From a virus: a stretch of DNA of 42,269 bases. How positions within the stretch are numbered: the stretch's first letter is position 1; the number at the start of each line of letters is the position of its first letter. The notes beneath the pieces are model-generated. The model saw only the letters and a program-made list of their open reading frames with translations. It made no database searches and had not been told where the DNA came from. Shown piece after piece: positions 6,190 through 13,806 of the stretch. The position numbers and the translations under genes are program-made. The DNA lies in IMG/VR virus record IMGVR_UViG_3300032241_000927, positions 1 through 42,269 of that record; one strand, 5' to 3'.

Positions 6190-7446
6190 ATGTCGTCAGC
6201 TAAAAGTACAACAGCAACCAAAGTTTCCAAAATTGAAAAACGAGAATTTACCACCGCAGAAAAAAACAAAATTGTAGAAAAACTTGTTACTGCTCGTATT
6301 GGATTGTTGTTACGTCATCCATTTTTTGGTAATTTAGCCACTCGTTTGAAACTTGTAGATGCTACAGATTGGCTCAGTACATTGGCCACAGATGGAAGAA
6401 ACTTTTATTACAATAACGATTTTGTGCATAAATTAACACCAAAAGAGTGTGAATTTGGATTTGCACACGAAGTACTACACAATGTGTTTGATCATATGGG
6501 ACGTCGCGAGCATAGAGATCCACAGTTGTCTAACATTGCCGCTGACTATGCCGCTAATCAAATTCTAAAAGATGAGCGTATTGGCGAAGTGCCATCATTT
6601 ATTAAAATCTTCCAAGATAATAAATATCGCGGAAAAAGCTATGAAGAAATCTACGATGAAATCGAAAAAGACGCAATTAAAATTGATCTTAGTCAACTTG
6701 GAGAATTGTTAGACGAACATTTAGATGGTGAAGGGGACGGAGACGGCGAAGATCAAGATGGTGACAAAGACGGTAATGGGCGTCCAAAACTTACAGCCGA
6801 AGAAAAGAAAGCAATCCGAGACGAGATCAAAGAAGCAATGGTTGCGGCTGCACAGGCAGCAGGTGCAGGCAGAGTTCCAGCAGGTGTTGCTAGAATGATC
6901 CAAACTTTTACAGAACCTAAAATGGATTGGCGTCAATTGTTACGTATGAATATTCAAAGTATTCTTAAAAGTAACTTTAGTTTTAATCGTCCAAATCGTA
7001 AAAGTCAGCATTGTGGTGCTGTATTACCTGGAATGTTAAATGAAGAAACCATTGACGTAAGTGTAGCAATTGATATGTCGGGCAGTATTTCGGATAAACA
7101 GGCCAAAGACTTTTTAAGTGAAGTCAAAGGAATTATGGAAGAATATGTAGACTTTAAATTGGATTTGTGGACTTTTGATACCAACGTTTACAACTATGCT
7201 AGTTTTACCGGAGATACTGCCGATGAAATTAATCAATACGAGATACAAGGTGGCGGCGGTACAGACTTTGATATAAACTTCGAGTTTATGAAAGAAAAAG
7301 GAATTGAGCCAAAACGTTTTATTATGTTCACAGACGGTTATCCTTGCGGAAGTTGGGGTGATGAAAATTACTGCGAAACATTGTTTATCATACACGGCAA
7401 TGAATCCATAATTGCACCGTTCGGCCAGACAGCATACTATAAATAA
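6190..7446 (+). CDS. metallopeptidase-like and VWA domain protein (DUF2201 type), MoxR partner
   Basis: A 418-residue two-domain protein. The N-terminal part contains FAHEVLHNVFDHMGRR, with HEVLH (93-97) matching the zinc-peptidase HExxH, as in the putative metallopeptidase domain paired with DUF2201. Residues about 179-197 form an acidic Asp/Gly-rich linker. The C-terminal VWA-like domain holds the metal-ion adhesion motif D-x-S-x-S in AIDMSGSIS (293-301), the loop GGGGTDF (354-360) and FTDGYP (380-385). Members typically work with a MoxR ATPase, which is encoded just upstream. Whether it cleaves protein is unproven. The gene has its own promoter and a strong AAAGGAG site. Its stop codon is embedded in the late promoter for the next gene. 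Confidence 0.85.
   Translation: MSSAKSTTATKVSKIEKREFTTAEKNKIVEKLVTARIGLLLRHPFFGNLATRLKLVDATDWLSTLATDGRNFYYNNDFVHKLTPKECEFGFAHEVLHNVFDHMGRREHRDPQLSNIAADYAANQILKDERIGEVPSFIKIFQDNKYRGKSYEEIYDEIEKDAIKIDLSQLGELLDEHLDGEGDGDGEDQDGDKDGNGRPKLTAEEKKAIRDEIKEAMVAAAQAAGAGRVPAGVARMIQTFTEPKMDWRQLLRMNIQSILKSNFSFNRPNRKSQHCGAVLPGMLNEETIDVSVAIDMSGSISDKQAKDFLSEVKGIMEEYVDFKLDLWTFDTNVYNYASFTGDTADEINQYEIQGGGGTDFDINFEFMKEKGIEPKRFIMFTDGYPCGSWGDENYCETLFIIHGNESIIAPFGQTAYYK
7438..7445 (+). promoter_or_regulatory. T4-type late promoter, exact TATAAATA
   Basis: An exact match to the T4 late promoter element, lying across the last codons and stop of the VWA gene. Initiation is expected near 7451, eight bases before the ATG at 7459. 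The spacing leaves almost no leader and no clear ribosome site on that transcript, so read-through mRNA may also supply translation. It probably switches on 7459-8603 late, through the gp55 encoded at 37317. Confidence 0.75.
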
Positions 7447-7458
7447 AGTACATAGATA

Positions 7459-7755
7459 ATGTCATTAAGTAGAGAAGAAGTAAACCCATTAGGAATCCTT
7501 AATTTTAGAAAATTAAGTTTTATTCCAAATCATTTTACAAAAATCAATGTTGATCCTGACAATGATGCCAATCTTCTCGAACACTGGATTGTTTATAATT
7601 TAAATAGTCGGTATGCTATAGTTAAAAGCTACATTGTTGATCATTCTAACAAAATGATCGAAACGTTGGAAGTAGGCATAGAAGATTCGAAAGAACTTAC
7701 TATGCTAACATTAGGATGCCCCTATATACATAGAAATAAAAAGGAAATTTTTTAA
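7459..7755 (+). CDS. phage protein of unknown function (98 aa), late-promoter gene
   Basis: A 98-residue protein with LGILNFRKLSFIPNHFTKI near the N-terminus and LEHWIVYNLNSRYAIVKSYI in the middle. These suggest a small beta-rich globular protein without membrane segments or cysteine motifs. It begins 13 bases after an exact late-promoter element, implying late expression, so a virion or packaging-related role is plausible but not shown. The next gene follows after one base with AAGGAAA as ribosome site. Confidence 0.65.
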   Translation: MSLSREEVNPLGILNFRKLSFIPNHFTKINVDPDNDANLLEHWIVYNLNSRYAIVKSYIVDHSNKMIETLEVGIEDSKELTMLTLGCPYIHRNKKEIF

Positions 7756-7756
7756 A

Positions 7757-8017
7757 ATGGAAAATCAAGAAACAGCACAAGTAGCAACAGAGAACGGCGT
7801 AGGTGGTACAGCCGCTCCAAAACAACCAGAATTGAGTATCAATGATCTATTGAACATTCGTGCCGTCATCGACACAGCAGTTCGTAGAGGTGCATTTGGT
7901 GGGGCAGAGGCTTCATCGGTAGGTGTAGTATTTGATCGTCTTAACACATTCTTGAATGCAGTTGCACCAAAACCTGCAACTACAGAAACTGATACCCAAG
8001 AAACCGCAACAGCTTAA
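7757..8017 (+). CDS. small conserved phage protein of unknown function (86 aa)
   Basis: An 86-residue protein with low-complexity ends (Gln, Thr, Ala, Pro) around a folded core, LSINDLLNIRAVIDTAVRRG then FGGAEASSVGVVFDRLNTFL, which should form three helices. The core pattern is one I recall from unnamed proteins of T4-like cyanophages. AAGGAAATTTTTTAAA upstream supplies the ribosome site. It lies in the putative late unit 7459-8603. No function can be assigned. Confidence 0.75.
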   Translation: MENQETAQVATENGVGGTAAPKQPELSINDLLNIRAVIDTAVRRGAFGGAEASSVGVVFDRLNTFLNAVAPKPATTETDTQETATA

Positions 8018-8030
8018 TTAGGAGATAATC

Positions 8031-8603
8031 ATGAAGCACGTAGGAAAAATGAAAAACAACGGTGCTAAAATCGTTGTAGCCTACCGAACATTACCAGGAG
8101 ATCCATACAGCGCATTAGTAGTAGGTACTGGCAATCTCGGAGAATCGTATCACGATGCATTGATGAGTACTGTACAAGATGTCGAAGGGCAACAGGCAAA
8201 TGAACTTGCAGATGTTCTTGCAGTAAGAAACTTCCCAGATGGCAGTAATATGCTTCAATGGTTACACTCCAAAGGGCAACTTAAAAAAGTTCCAACGAAC
8301 GGTGTTCTAATGACTCCTACTACACAAAATAGTGTTCCGCTCGATGAATTAAATAATTTGATTGCAGAACAAAAAGGTGTGTCAGTAGAAGACCTAGCAG
8401 TTACCGATGGGTCTAAACCTAATCCAAAAGCTAAAAAGGCCGCGGAGCCAGTAGTCGAAGAATCAACAGATAATTTAACTCCTGCAGAACTTCGTTCAAA
8501 GGCAGATGCATTATTTAAACAGGCTCAGCAATTACGAAAACAGGCCGATGCATTAGATCCACCAAAAAGCAAGAAAAAAGTTCCAGAGGTTGAAGTAGAT
8601 TAA
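8031..8603 (+). CDS. conserved phage protein of unknown function (190 aa)
   Basis: A 190-residue protein behind a strong ribosome site (TTAGGAGATAATC). The N-terminal domain reads MKHVGKMKNNGAKIVVAYRT, then DALMSTVQDVEGQQANELADVL, NMLQWLHSKGQL and KVPTNGVLMTP, a pattern I recall from conserved T4-like marine phage proteins. Residues about 125-190 are a charged linker plus a helix rich in Ala, Gln and Lys (LRSKADALFKQAQQLRKQAD), probably a coiled coil, ending in a basic-then-acidic tail. It overlaps thyA as TAATG, so it may be translated with it. Confidence 0.75.
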   Translation: MKHVGKMKNNGAKIVVAYRTLPGDPYSALVVGTGNLGESYHDALMSTVQDVEGQQANELADVLAVRNFPDGSNMLQWLHSKGQLKKVPTNGVLMTPTTQNSVPLDELNNLIAEQKGVSVEDLAVTDGSKPNPKAKKAAEPVVEESTDNLTPAELRSKADALFKQAQQLRKQADALDPPKSKKKVPEVEVD

Positions 8604-9487
8604 TGTCACATCCAGAGCAGGCGTATTTAGACGCATTACAAAATATTTTAGACAACGGTGAGGATCGTCCTGATCGAACAGGAACTGGTACTCGCAGTAT
8701 ATTTGGTCTTCAAATGCGTTTTGATTTAACAGAAGGCTTTCCAGCAATTACTACAAAAAAACTTGCGTGGAAAGCAGTTGTTAGCGAACTGCTTTGGTTT
8801 ATAGAAGGGTCAGGTGATGAGAATCGTTTAAAAGAAATTTTACACGGTGAACGTTATTCTGATAAAAAAACTATATGGTCTGACAATGCTACTGCTCCAT
8901 ATTGGGTACAAAAACGTTTACAGAGACACCCCGGCGACCTAGGTCGTGTTTATGGAGTACAATGGAGACGGTGGCGTAAACCATTGATTCGTGTTAACAA
9001 AGTTGTTCTTCAAAATCACGATCAGTTAATCGAATTAATAAACGGTATCAAGGATGATCCATACAGTCGTAGACATATTATTACTGCTTGGAATCCAGGT
9101 GAAATTGATTTAATGGCATTGCCTCCTTGCCATATGATGGCACAATTTTATGTTTCCAATGGTAGACTAAGTTGTCAGATGTATCAGCGTAGTGCCGATA
9201 TGTTTTTGGGAGTGCCGTTTAATATTGCTTCTTATGCGTTATTCACACATATGATAGCACAGGTATGTAATTTAGAAGTAGGTGATTTAATTATTACAAT
9301 CGGTGATGCACATATCTATAATAATCATTTTGATCAGGTCAATGAACAATTGGCACGTAAGCCGTTGCCACTGCCTACGTTAAATTTAAATCCAGAAATT
9401 GATGTAATAACCGATTTTGATATGCAGGATATAGAGTTAGTAGAATATGAAAGTCACGAAGCTATTAAAGCACCAATGGCAGTTTAA
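8603..9487 (+). CDS. thyA: thymidylate synthase (ThyA type)
   Basis: A full-length 294-residue folate-dependent thymidylate synthase, which methylates dUMP to dTMP using methylene-tetrahydrofolate. Signatures: DRTGTGTRSIFGLQMRFDL near 24-42, the substrate phosphate-binding segment DPYSRRHIITAWNP (152-164), the catalytic cysteine in LPPCHMMAQFYV (Cys176) and RSADMFLGVPFNIASYA (196-212), followed by GDAHIYNNH (234-242). It ends with the canonical hydrophobic C-terminus. It supplies dTMP for AT-rich phage DNA. The stop overlaps the stop of the convergent fibre gene by four bases, and a terminator hairpin lies just downstream. Confidence 0.97.
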   Translation: MSHPEQAYLDALQNILDNGEDRPDRTGTGTRSIFGLQMRFDLTEGFPAITTKKLAWKAVVSELLWFIEGSGDENRLKEILHGERYSDKKTIWSDNATAPYWVQKRLQRHPGDLGRVYGVQWRRWRKPLIRVNKVVLQNHDQLIELINGIKDDPYSRRHIITAWNPGEIDLMALPPCHMMAQFYVSNGRLSCQMYQRSADMFLGVPFNIASYALFTHMIAQVCNLEVGDLIITIGDAHIYNNHFDQVNEQLARKPLPLPTLNLNPEIDVITDFDMQDIELVEYESHEAIKAPMAV

Positions 9488-10701
9488 ACTACAAGAACTT
9501 CAATAATTCCAAGGCCCTCGGATTGTGATCCTAGGGCTTTTCCTATTACTGCTCCTGCAGATACAGAACTAGCGGCGCATCCATATCCAGGTGTACTACT
9601 TGTTACAATTAGATCACCTTTTTTAACATAGCCTAATACTTTGCAAGGAACACGACCTTTTAATGCAATATAAGGGTGAGTTTCGTCAGATCCGGCGGCA
9701 GAATTCATCATATATGCCGGGGTTTTACTTACTATGCCCGCTACCCTTGTATCAGCAAATTGATTGGTGGTTGTAACTTCTTTTTCACCACCAATTACCA
9801 ATACAGTGCCTTCCTCATATACAGCATCTGCTTCATAACGTTCTGCCAAATCTGCATAATAGGCTGCTGTAGCAGTAGCATTAACTACACCAGTCGATGG
9901 GTTAAATGTAAATGTAGAATTTGCGTTAACAGTTTGATTACCAGATGATCCGGATGCAAATGTAATATAATAATTAGTGTTGTCGGATACCTGTGTTAAA
10001 TTCAATCCACTTGAATTTAACGATTCAGATGCTGTTCCCCAAAAATAGTATCCGGCAGATTTGGATGATCCATTAGAATCACAACCTGCTAATGTTATAC
10101 CTTTTATTACACCATTTGAAAAATTAGTATAAAGATTTGATGTAGTTTGAGGTACAAGTGCTCCACCTGTATTATCTAATGTCGTTCCTAATTTTGTTAT
10201 AGTAACAATAGGAATTCCTCCAACTTCACCTTTGATAATAGGGTAAGAAGTATTTCCTGAATCTTGTTGACCAATATCTTCTTCAAATACCCAAGATGAT
10301 CGTGAAGATGCACTTTGAGATGGTCCGATTATTGTGTACGCTGATCCGTTGAATAATCTTAAATAGGAATTATCCCACCATAAATCTCCTGCAACCGACG
10401 AATCAGGTGTATTAGATTGAACTCTAATAGATGCTAATCCTTTAAAATTTGCACCATCATAACAAAGTTTTAATTGTCCAATTGATGGAGTGTTGTCAAA
10501 CCAAAGTTGTCCCTGTAACGGTTTTGTAGGAGCTGAATTATTAGAAAAATTTTCTAATAATTTTACAAAATTTTCATCAATTACCTGTCCGTATCCTGAA
10601 TAATTTTTTCCTACAAAGGTTAAATTTGTAGTTGTATCTACAGATGCATCCTGTATAACAGCAAGTGTTGTTCCGTTTGTTTTGGTGAGTGTATATGGCA
10701 T
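9484..10701 (-). CDS. tail fibre-like virion protein, paralogue A, with C-terminal tip domain
   Basis: A 405-residue structural protein from the end of the virion block. The N-terminal domain has TLTKTNGTTLAVIQDASVDT, then LTFVGKNYSGYGQVIDENFV and KLLENFSN, shared with the genes at 11075 and 12074. Two short repeats follow, GQLWFDN...LKLCYDG and GDLWWDN...LRLFNG, typical of thin beta-structured fibres. From residue 283 comes a separate domain, ADLAERYEADAVYEEGTVLV, which is similar to the free-standing protein at 10711. A trimeric fibre or fibre-tip role is likely, at the host-contact end. A weak ribosome site only. It converges on thyA, with stops overlapping. Confidence 0.75.
   Translation of the reverse strand: MPYTLTKTNGTTLAVIQDASVDTTTNLTFVGKNYSGYGQVIDENFVKLLENFSNNSAPTKPLQGQLWFDNTPSIGQLKLCYDGANFKGLASIRVQSNTPDSSVAGDLWWDNSYLRLFNGSAYTIIGPSQSASSRSSWVFEEDIGQQDSGNTSYPIIKGEVGGIPIVTITKLGTTLDNTGGALVPQTTSNLYTNFSNGVIKGITLAGCDSNGSSKSAGYYFWGTASESLNSSGLNLTQVSDNTNYYITFASGSSGNQTVNANSTFTFNPSTGVVNATATAAYYADLAERYEADAVYEEGTVLVIGGEKEVTTTNQFADTRVAGIVSKTPAYMMNSAAGSDETHPYIALKGRVPCKVLGYVKKGDLIVTSSTPGYGCAASSVSAGAVIGKALGSQSEGLGIIEVLVV
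9511..9541 (+). terminator. terminator downstream of thyA, inside the convergent fibre gene
   Basis: AAGGCCCT at 9511-9518 pairs with AGGGCTTT at 9533-9540, and GGAT (9520-9523) pairs with ATCC (9528-9531) around a TGTG loop; only one C/T mismatch interrupts the stem. The + strand continues with T4 then CC. The same bases encode the C-terminal residues of the minus-strand fibre, so the hairpin is constrained twice. No comparable T tract follows on the minus strand. Confidence 0.7.
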
Positions 10702-10710
10702 AATTTTATT

Positions 10711-11061
10711 TTATAGTATCAACGCTTGTATAGGATCACTTCCCCATACTTTTTGAGATTTTCCTACTCCTAGTGCAATAGCAAAAACGTCAGGATGTCC
10801 AGGGGGTGTAACTCGGGCAAAACCGTCATCTGTGGCTACTAGTCTATCACCTTTTTGTACATCTCCAACTGCTAGTAGTAAAGCAGTTCCTTTAATAAGA
10901 ACACCAGGACCAGTAGGAGTAGTTACCATAACTCCAATGCCTCGATCGCCTTCTGAGGTTTTTGTAACATCATTTTTACCACCAAATGTAACAACTGTTC
11001 CATCTGGATAAATTTTGTCAGCAACATAAGGTTCTACCAATCCTGAATAATTTGTCCCCAT
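10711..11061 (-). CDS. free-standing fibre tip-domain protein (116 aa)
   Basis: A 116-residue protein that aligns by eye with the C-terminal domain of the downstream fibre (10711 gene: LVEPYVADKIYPDGTVVTFG; 9484 gene: LAERYEADAVYEEGTVLVIG), followed in both by a VT.T stretch, an R-x-G-I/V turn, a KG-x-V region and KGD-x-[LI]-[VI]. So it looks like the tip domain expressed without the shaft, either a duplicated adhesin, a cap or a decoy for the fibre end. It is preceded by AAGGAAA as ribosome site. Expression is probably part of the minus-strand late transcript. Receptor specificity is unknown. Confidence 0.7.
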   Translation of the reverse strand: MGTNYSGLVEPYVADKIYPDGTVVTFGGKNDVTKTSEGDRGIGVMVTTPTGPGVLIKGTALLLAVGDVQKGDRLVATDDGFARVTPPGHPDVFAIALGVGKSQKVWGSDPIQALIL

Positions 11062-11074
11062 TTCATTTTCCTTA

Positions 11075-12067
11075 TTATCTATTAAAATCGTACAATATAT
11101 TTGTAGTAGTATTAGAAGATATTACCTTATCAGCCCATCTTCCAACTCCTACACTTATTCCTGCTTCAAAAACCCTTACCTGATATTTTCCAGGTTGTGT
11201 ACTCGACGAACATAGTACCCTTGCTTGACTACGTACAGGAACTCCTACTTCAACAGAATCAGAATTATATAAATTAGATACAGAATTTGTAGAAGTATTT
11301 ACAGGGAACATAGCATCTAATACAGATGCTATTAAACTATTTTGATAAGTTAAATCGTTATATGATAAACCAGATAAATCTTGACTGTTTGGTGAGTTTA
11401 CCAACGTTGTCATTTCGATGTTCATTGAAAGATAGTTGTTTAAAATCTTTCCAGAATATTGTATGTCACCTAAAATTGTTAATCCTGCAACTGTAGAAGT
11501 TGTTGTACCGGGAGTTATATAATCATAATTAGATGAAGCATTAACATTAAAAGACGAAGTAGTAATGTATCCTATTGTAGTATCAAAACTATTCAATAGA
11601 GTAACGTTTTGATTATTACCTCCGTTATCTTGTATTTTTACACCGGGTAATACCCATCCGTTTGATCCAACACTATTAGGAAATGCTGGTCCAATAGTTT
11701 GTGCGTTTGCTCCGTCATACAATTTTAATTGTTGATTTGTGGTATCCCACCATATGTCACCTGCCGCCATCGATGGTTGTACATTAGATACTATAGCACC
11801 ATTGATCGGTTTAAATATTCCATCATAAATTTTTAATTTTTTATTAGTAGTATCGTACCATAGTTGTCCTGTAATAGGACTAATCGGTGGTACATCTGAT
11901 GTGTTTGCAGAATTTGCCAACAATGTAATTAAATTTTCATTGTAGTATTGTCCGAATCCACTATAGTTTTTACCAATAAGTGTTAAACTTGTTGTGCTTT
12001 GATCAATAGTCCCATCTGGTAATAAAACCAATAATGTTCCATCTGTGTTTAATATTGTGTATGCCAT
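11075..12067 (-). CDS. tail fibre-like virion protein, paralogue B
   Basis: A 330-residue paralogue of the fibre at 9484: the N-terminus has LTLIGKNYSGFGQYYNENLI and then the double repeat GQLWYDTTNKKLKIYDG and GDIWWDTTNQQLKLYDGANA. The middle is Ser/Thr/Asn-rich low-complexity beta structure, and the C-terminus (YQVRVFEAGISVGVGRWADK) is unlike the other paralogues. Such divergence after a conserved N-terminus is typical of fibre genes under host-recognition selection. It lacks the A paralogue's tip domain, which is instead encoded by the separate gene at 10711. The A-rich leader has only a weak ribosome site. Confidence 0.75.
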   Translation of the reverse strand: MAYTILNTDGTLLVLLPDGTIDQSTTSLTLIGKNYSGFGQYYNENLITLLANSANTSDVPPISPITGQLWYDTTNKKLKIYDGIFKPINGAIVSNVQPSMAAGDIWWDTTNQQLKLYDGANAQTIGPAFPNSVGSNGWVLPGVKIQDNGGNNQNVTLLNSFDTTIGYITTSSFNVNASSNYDYITPGTTTSTVAGLTILGDIQYSGKILNNYLSMNIEMTTLVNSPNSQDLSGLSYNDLTYQNSLIASVLDAMFPVNTSTNSVSNLYNSDSVEVGVPVRSQARVLCSSSTQPGKYQVRVFEAGISVGVGRWADKVISSNTTTNILYDFNR

Positions 12068-12073
12068 TTTATT

Positions 12074-13156
12074 TTACCAAGTGTTTAACGGAGATCTTTT
12101 CCAAGTATTTGTTGCTATACAAATATAGACATAGTTTGAATCCCACGCAATTTGTCCTGTTGTACCTATATCAGTTGCACTAGAAGGAACAACAGGGTTT
12201 GATATAATTACATTCCCATTTACAGTTAATGTATTAGCTATACTAACTGATGTTTTTTCAATAGAAATAGTATCAACTAAAGTTGTATCTGTTATTCCTT
12301 TGGTTTTAAAAACTATTTTTCCGCCTTGTACATTATTAGCAACAATAGCATCACTATCTTTTTTATAAAATTGAACGTACTCCGACGATACACCACCGGC
12401 TGATTGTATAACAACTCCATTATTACCTTCGGGATTATTAGTAACTGATGTTTGATAAACAACTTTTCCTGTTATTATTTGGCCTGCAGGATCATTCTTT
12501 AACAAATAACTTGTTGCTGTTTTTCCACCAAGGCTGTCTGCATTTACAGCAGTTCCTACAAATTTCGCTGTATTATTAGTTGTAAGATTAACTCCTGCAT
12601 TTATTCCATTTGTAAATCCAGTTAGTACAGGATTAGGTGTAAACGCCTGATCAGAAACGATAGAAACACAAGTATTGTTTACAAAATTTTTAATAACCCA
12701 ATATGAACTACCATCGTCCGCAGTTATCTGTTCAGATACAGGACCAGTTGTACCATTGCCAATTGGACCTACAATAGTCCATCCTGTACCATTATATACT
12801 TTCAATTGACTTGCGGTAGTATCCCACCATAAGTCACCAGTTTTACCTGTTGTTGGTTCTGTGCCGCCGATATACTGACCGCTTACTGGAGTCCAATTTG
12901 TACCATCATTTACTTTTAAAGTATTAGTACTATTATCAAACCAAAGTTGTCCTTGTATAGGATTAGTAGGACCGGGCGTCGGACCTGCAAAATTTTCTAA
13001 TAAATGTAAAAAATTTTCAGCAGTTTTAATACCGTAATTAGGATATCCTCTACCAATTAAATTTAAACTGGTATCTACTGTATTAATGCCAGGTGGCATA
13101 TCAGGAACTGTTATTGTTCCATTACCAGGATCAGAATGTTGTAATGTATAACTCAT
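12074..13156 (-). CDS. tail fibre-like virion protein, paralogue C
   Basis: A 360-residue third member of the fibre family, with LNLIGRGYPNYGIKTAENFL at the N-terminus and the paired repeats GQLWFDNSTNTLKVNDGTNW and GDLWWDTTASQLKVYNGTGW, then GPIGNG. The shaft ends in a C-terminal module GQIAWDSNYVYICIATNTW that is also present at the end of the collagen-like protein at 13807. Sharing of this 30-residue end by two otherwise different proteins points to module exchange or a common assembly/trimerisation cap. Ribosome site GGGATG eight bases upstream of ATG 13156. Confidence 0.75.
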   Translation of the reverse strand: MSYTLQHSDPGNGTITVPDMPPGINTVDTSLNLIGRGYPNYGIKTAENFLHLLENFAGPTPGPTNPIQGQLWFDNSTNTLKVNDGTNWTPVSGQYIGGTEPTTGKTGDLWWDTTASQLKVYNGTGWTIVGPIGNGTTGPVSEQITADDGSSYWVIKNFVNNTCVSIVSDQAFTPNPVLTGFTNGINAGVNLTTNNTAKFVGTAVNADSLGGKTATSYLLKNDPAGQIITGKVVYQTSVTNNPEGNNGVVIQSAGGVSSEYVQFYKKDSDAIVANNVQGGKIVFKTKGITDTTLVDTISIEKTSVSIANTLTVNGNVIISNPVVPSSATDIGTTGQIAWDSNYVYICIATNTWKRSPLNTW

Positions 13157-13158
13157 AA

Positions 13159-13770
13159 TTACATCCCGTTAGTAAGACTTTGAATTCTTACTGTATAATC
13201 TATTTGTATCATACGATTTAATGATTTTTGTACAGGGTGAAAAATAACGTGAGTTAACAAATCTCCCATACCTGGACCGTCTGGACTGTATGCTCGCAGA
13301 CCTAGTTCATCAAATACATATGTTCCGTCTGTGTTTGTTGCATTATCAAATGCCGCTTGTCCACTTGGCTCGCCAAAATCTAACAAACAACTTACTAAAA
13401 TATCTGTGTATGCTGTTCCTAATACGTGTCGAACATCCATAAAATTCCTAGCAGGATCTAAACTAGATGGTTGTGTTGGATCAATGATTTTACTGTAAGT
13501 TTCATTGTACAATGTAGAATTAATACCAACTGTATTAGGTGTTAAGTACGTGATAATTCCAGTTTCATCTACTCGAGTCCCACCATTGCCAAACGCCATT
13601 TCAGCAATAGTACCGTAACCTTGATTGCTTAAACTACGTGCTAACGCTACTGAAAAGTTTTCGTAGTGTATGGCATTAGATTTATCAATGAATACTTCTT
13701 TAGATACAGGATCAAAGATCTTAATATGACCTTTAACTCTTATATTTCCTTGTTCGTTTGGCTTGTTCAT
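13159..13770 (-). CDS. putative virion structural protein (baseplate/fibre region)
   Basis: A 203-residue protein, starting at the second in-frame ATG (13770), which has GAAAGAGACACC upstream; the first ATG (13788) coincides with the predicted late transcription start and would be leaderless. The sequence begins IRVKGHIKIFDPVSKEVFID, then NAIHYENFSVALARSL and AFGNGGTRVDETGIITYLTP. I recall this IHYEN and AFGNGGT pattern from structural proteins of T4-like marine phages next to fibre genes. The C-terminus is beta-rich. Possibly a baseplate-fibre adaptor; unproven. It is followed by the paralogous fibres. Confidence 0.7.
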   Translation of the reverse strand: MNKPNEQGNIRVKGHIKIFDPVSKEVFIDKSNAIHYENFSVALARSLSNQGYGTIAEMAFGNGGTRVDETGIITYLTPNTVGINSTLYNETYSKIIDPTQPSSLDPARNFMDVRHVLGTAYTDILVSCLLDFGEPSGQAAFDNATNTDGTYVFDELGLRAYSPDGPGMGDLLTHVIFHPVQKSLNRMIQIDYTVRIQSLTNGM

Positions 13771-13793
13771 GGTGTCTCTTTCTTTCATAATGA

Positions 13794-13801
13794 TATTTAT
13801 G
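13794..13801 (-). promoter_or_regulatory. candidate late promoter (CATAAATA)
   Basis: On the minus strand CATAAATA, seven of eight matches to TATAAATA, followed by TCATTATG. Predicted initiation falls at about 13788, at the first possible ATG of the 13159 gene, leaving a short leader with a ribosome site before the preferred ATG 13770. Confidence 0.5.
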
Positions 13802-13806
13802 CTGTA

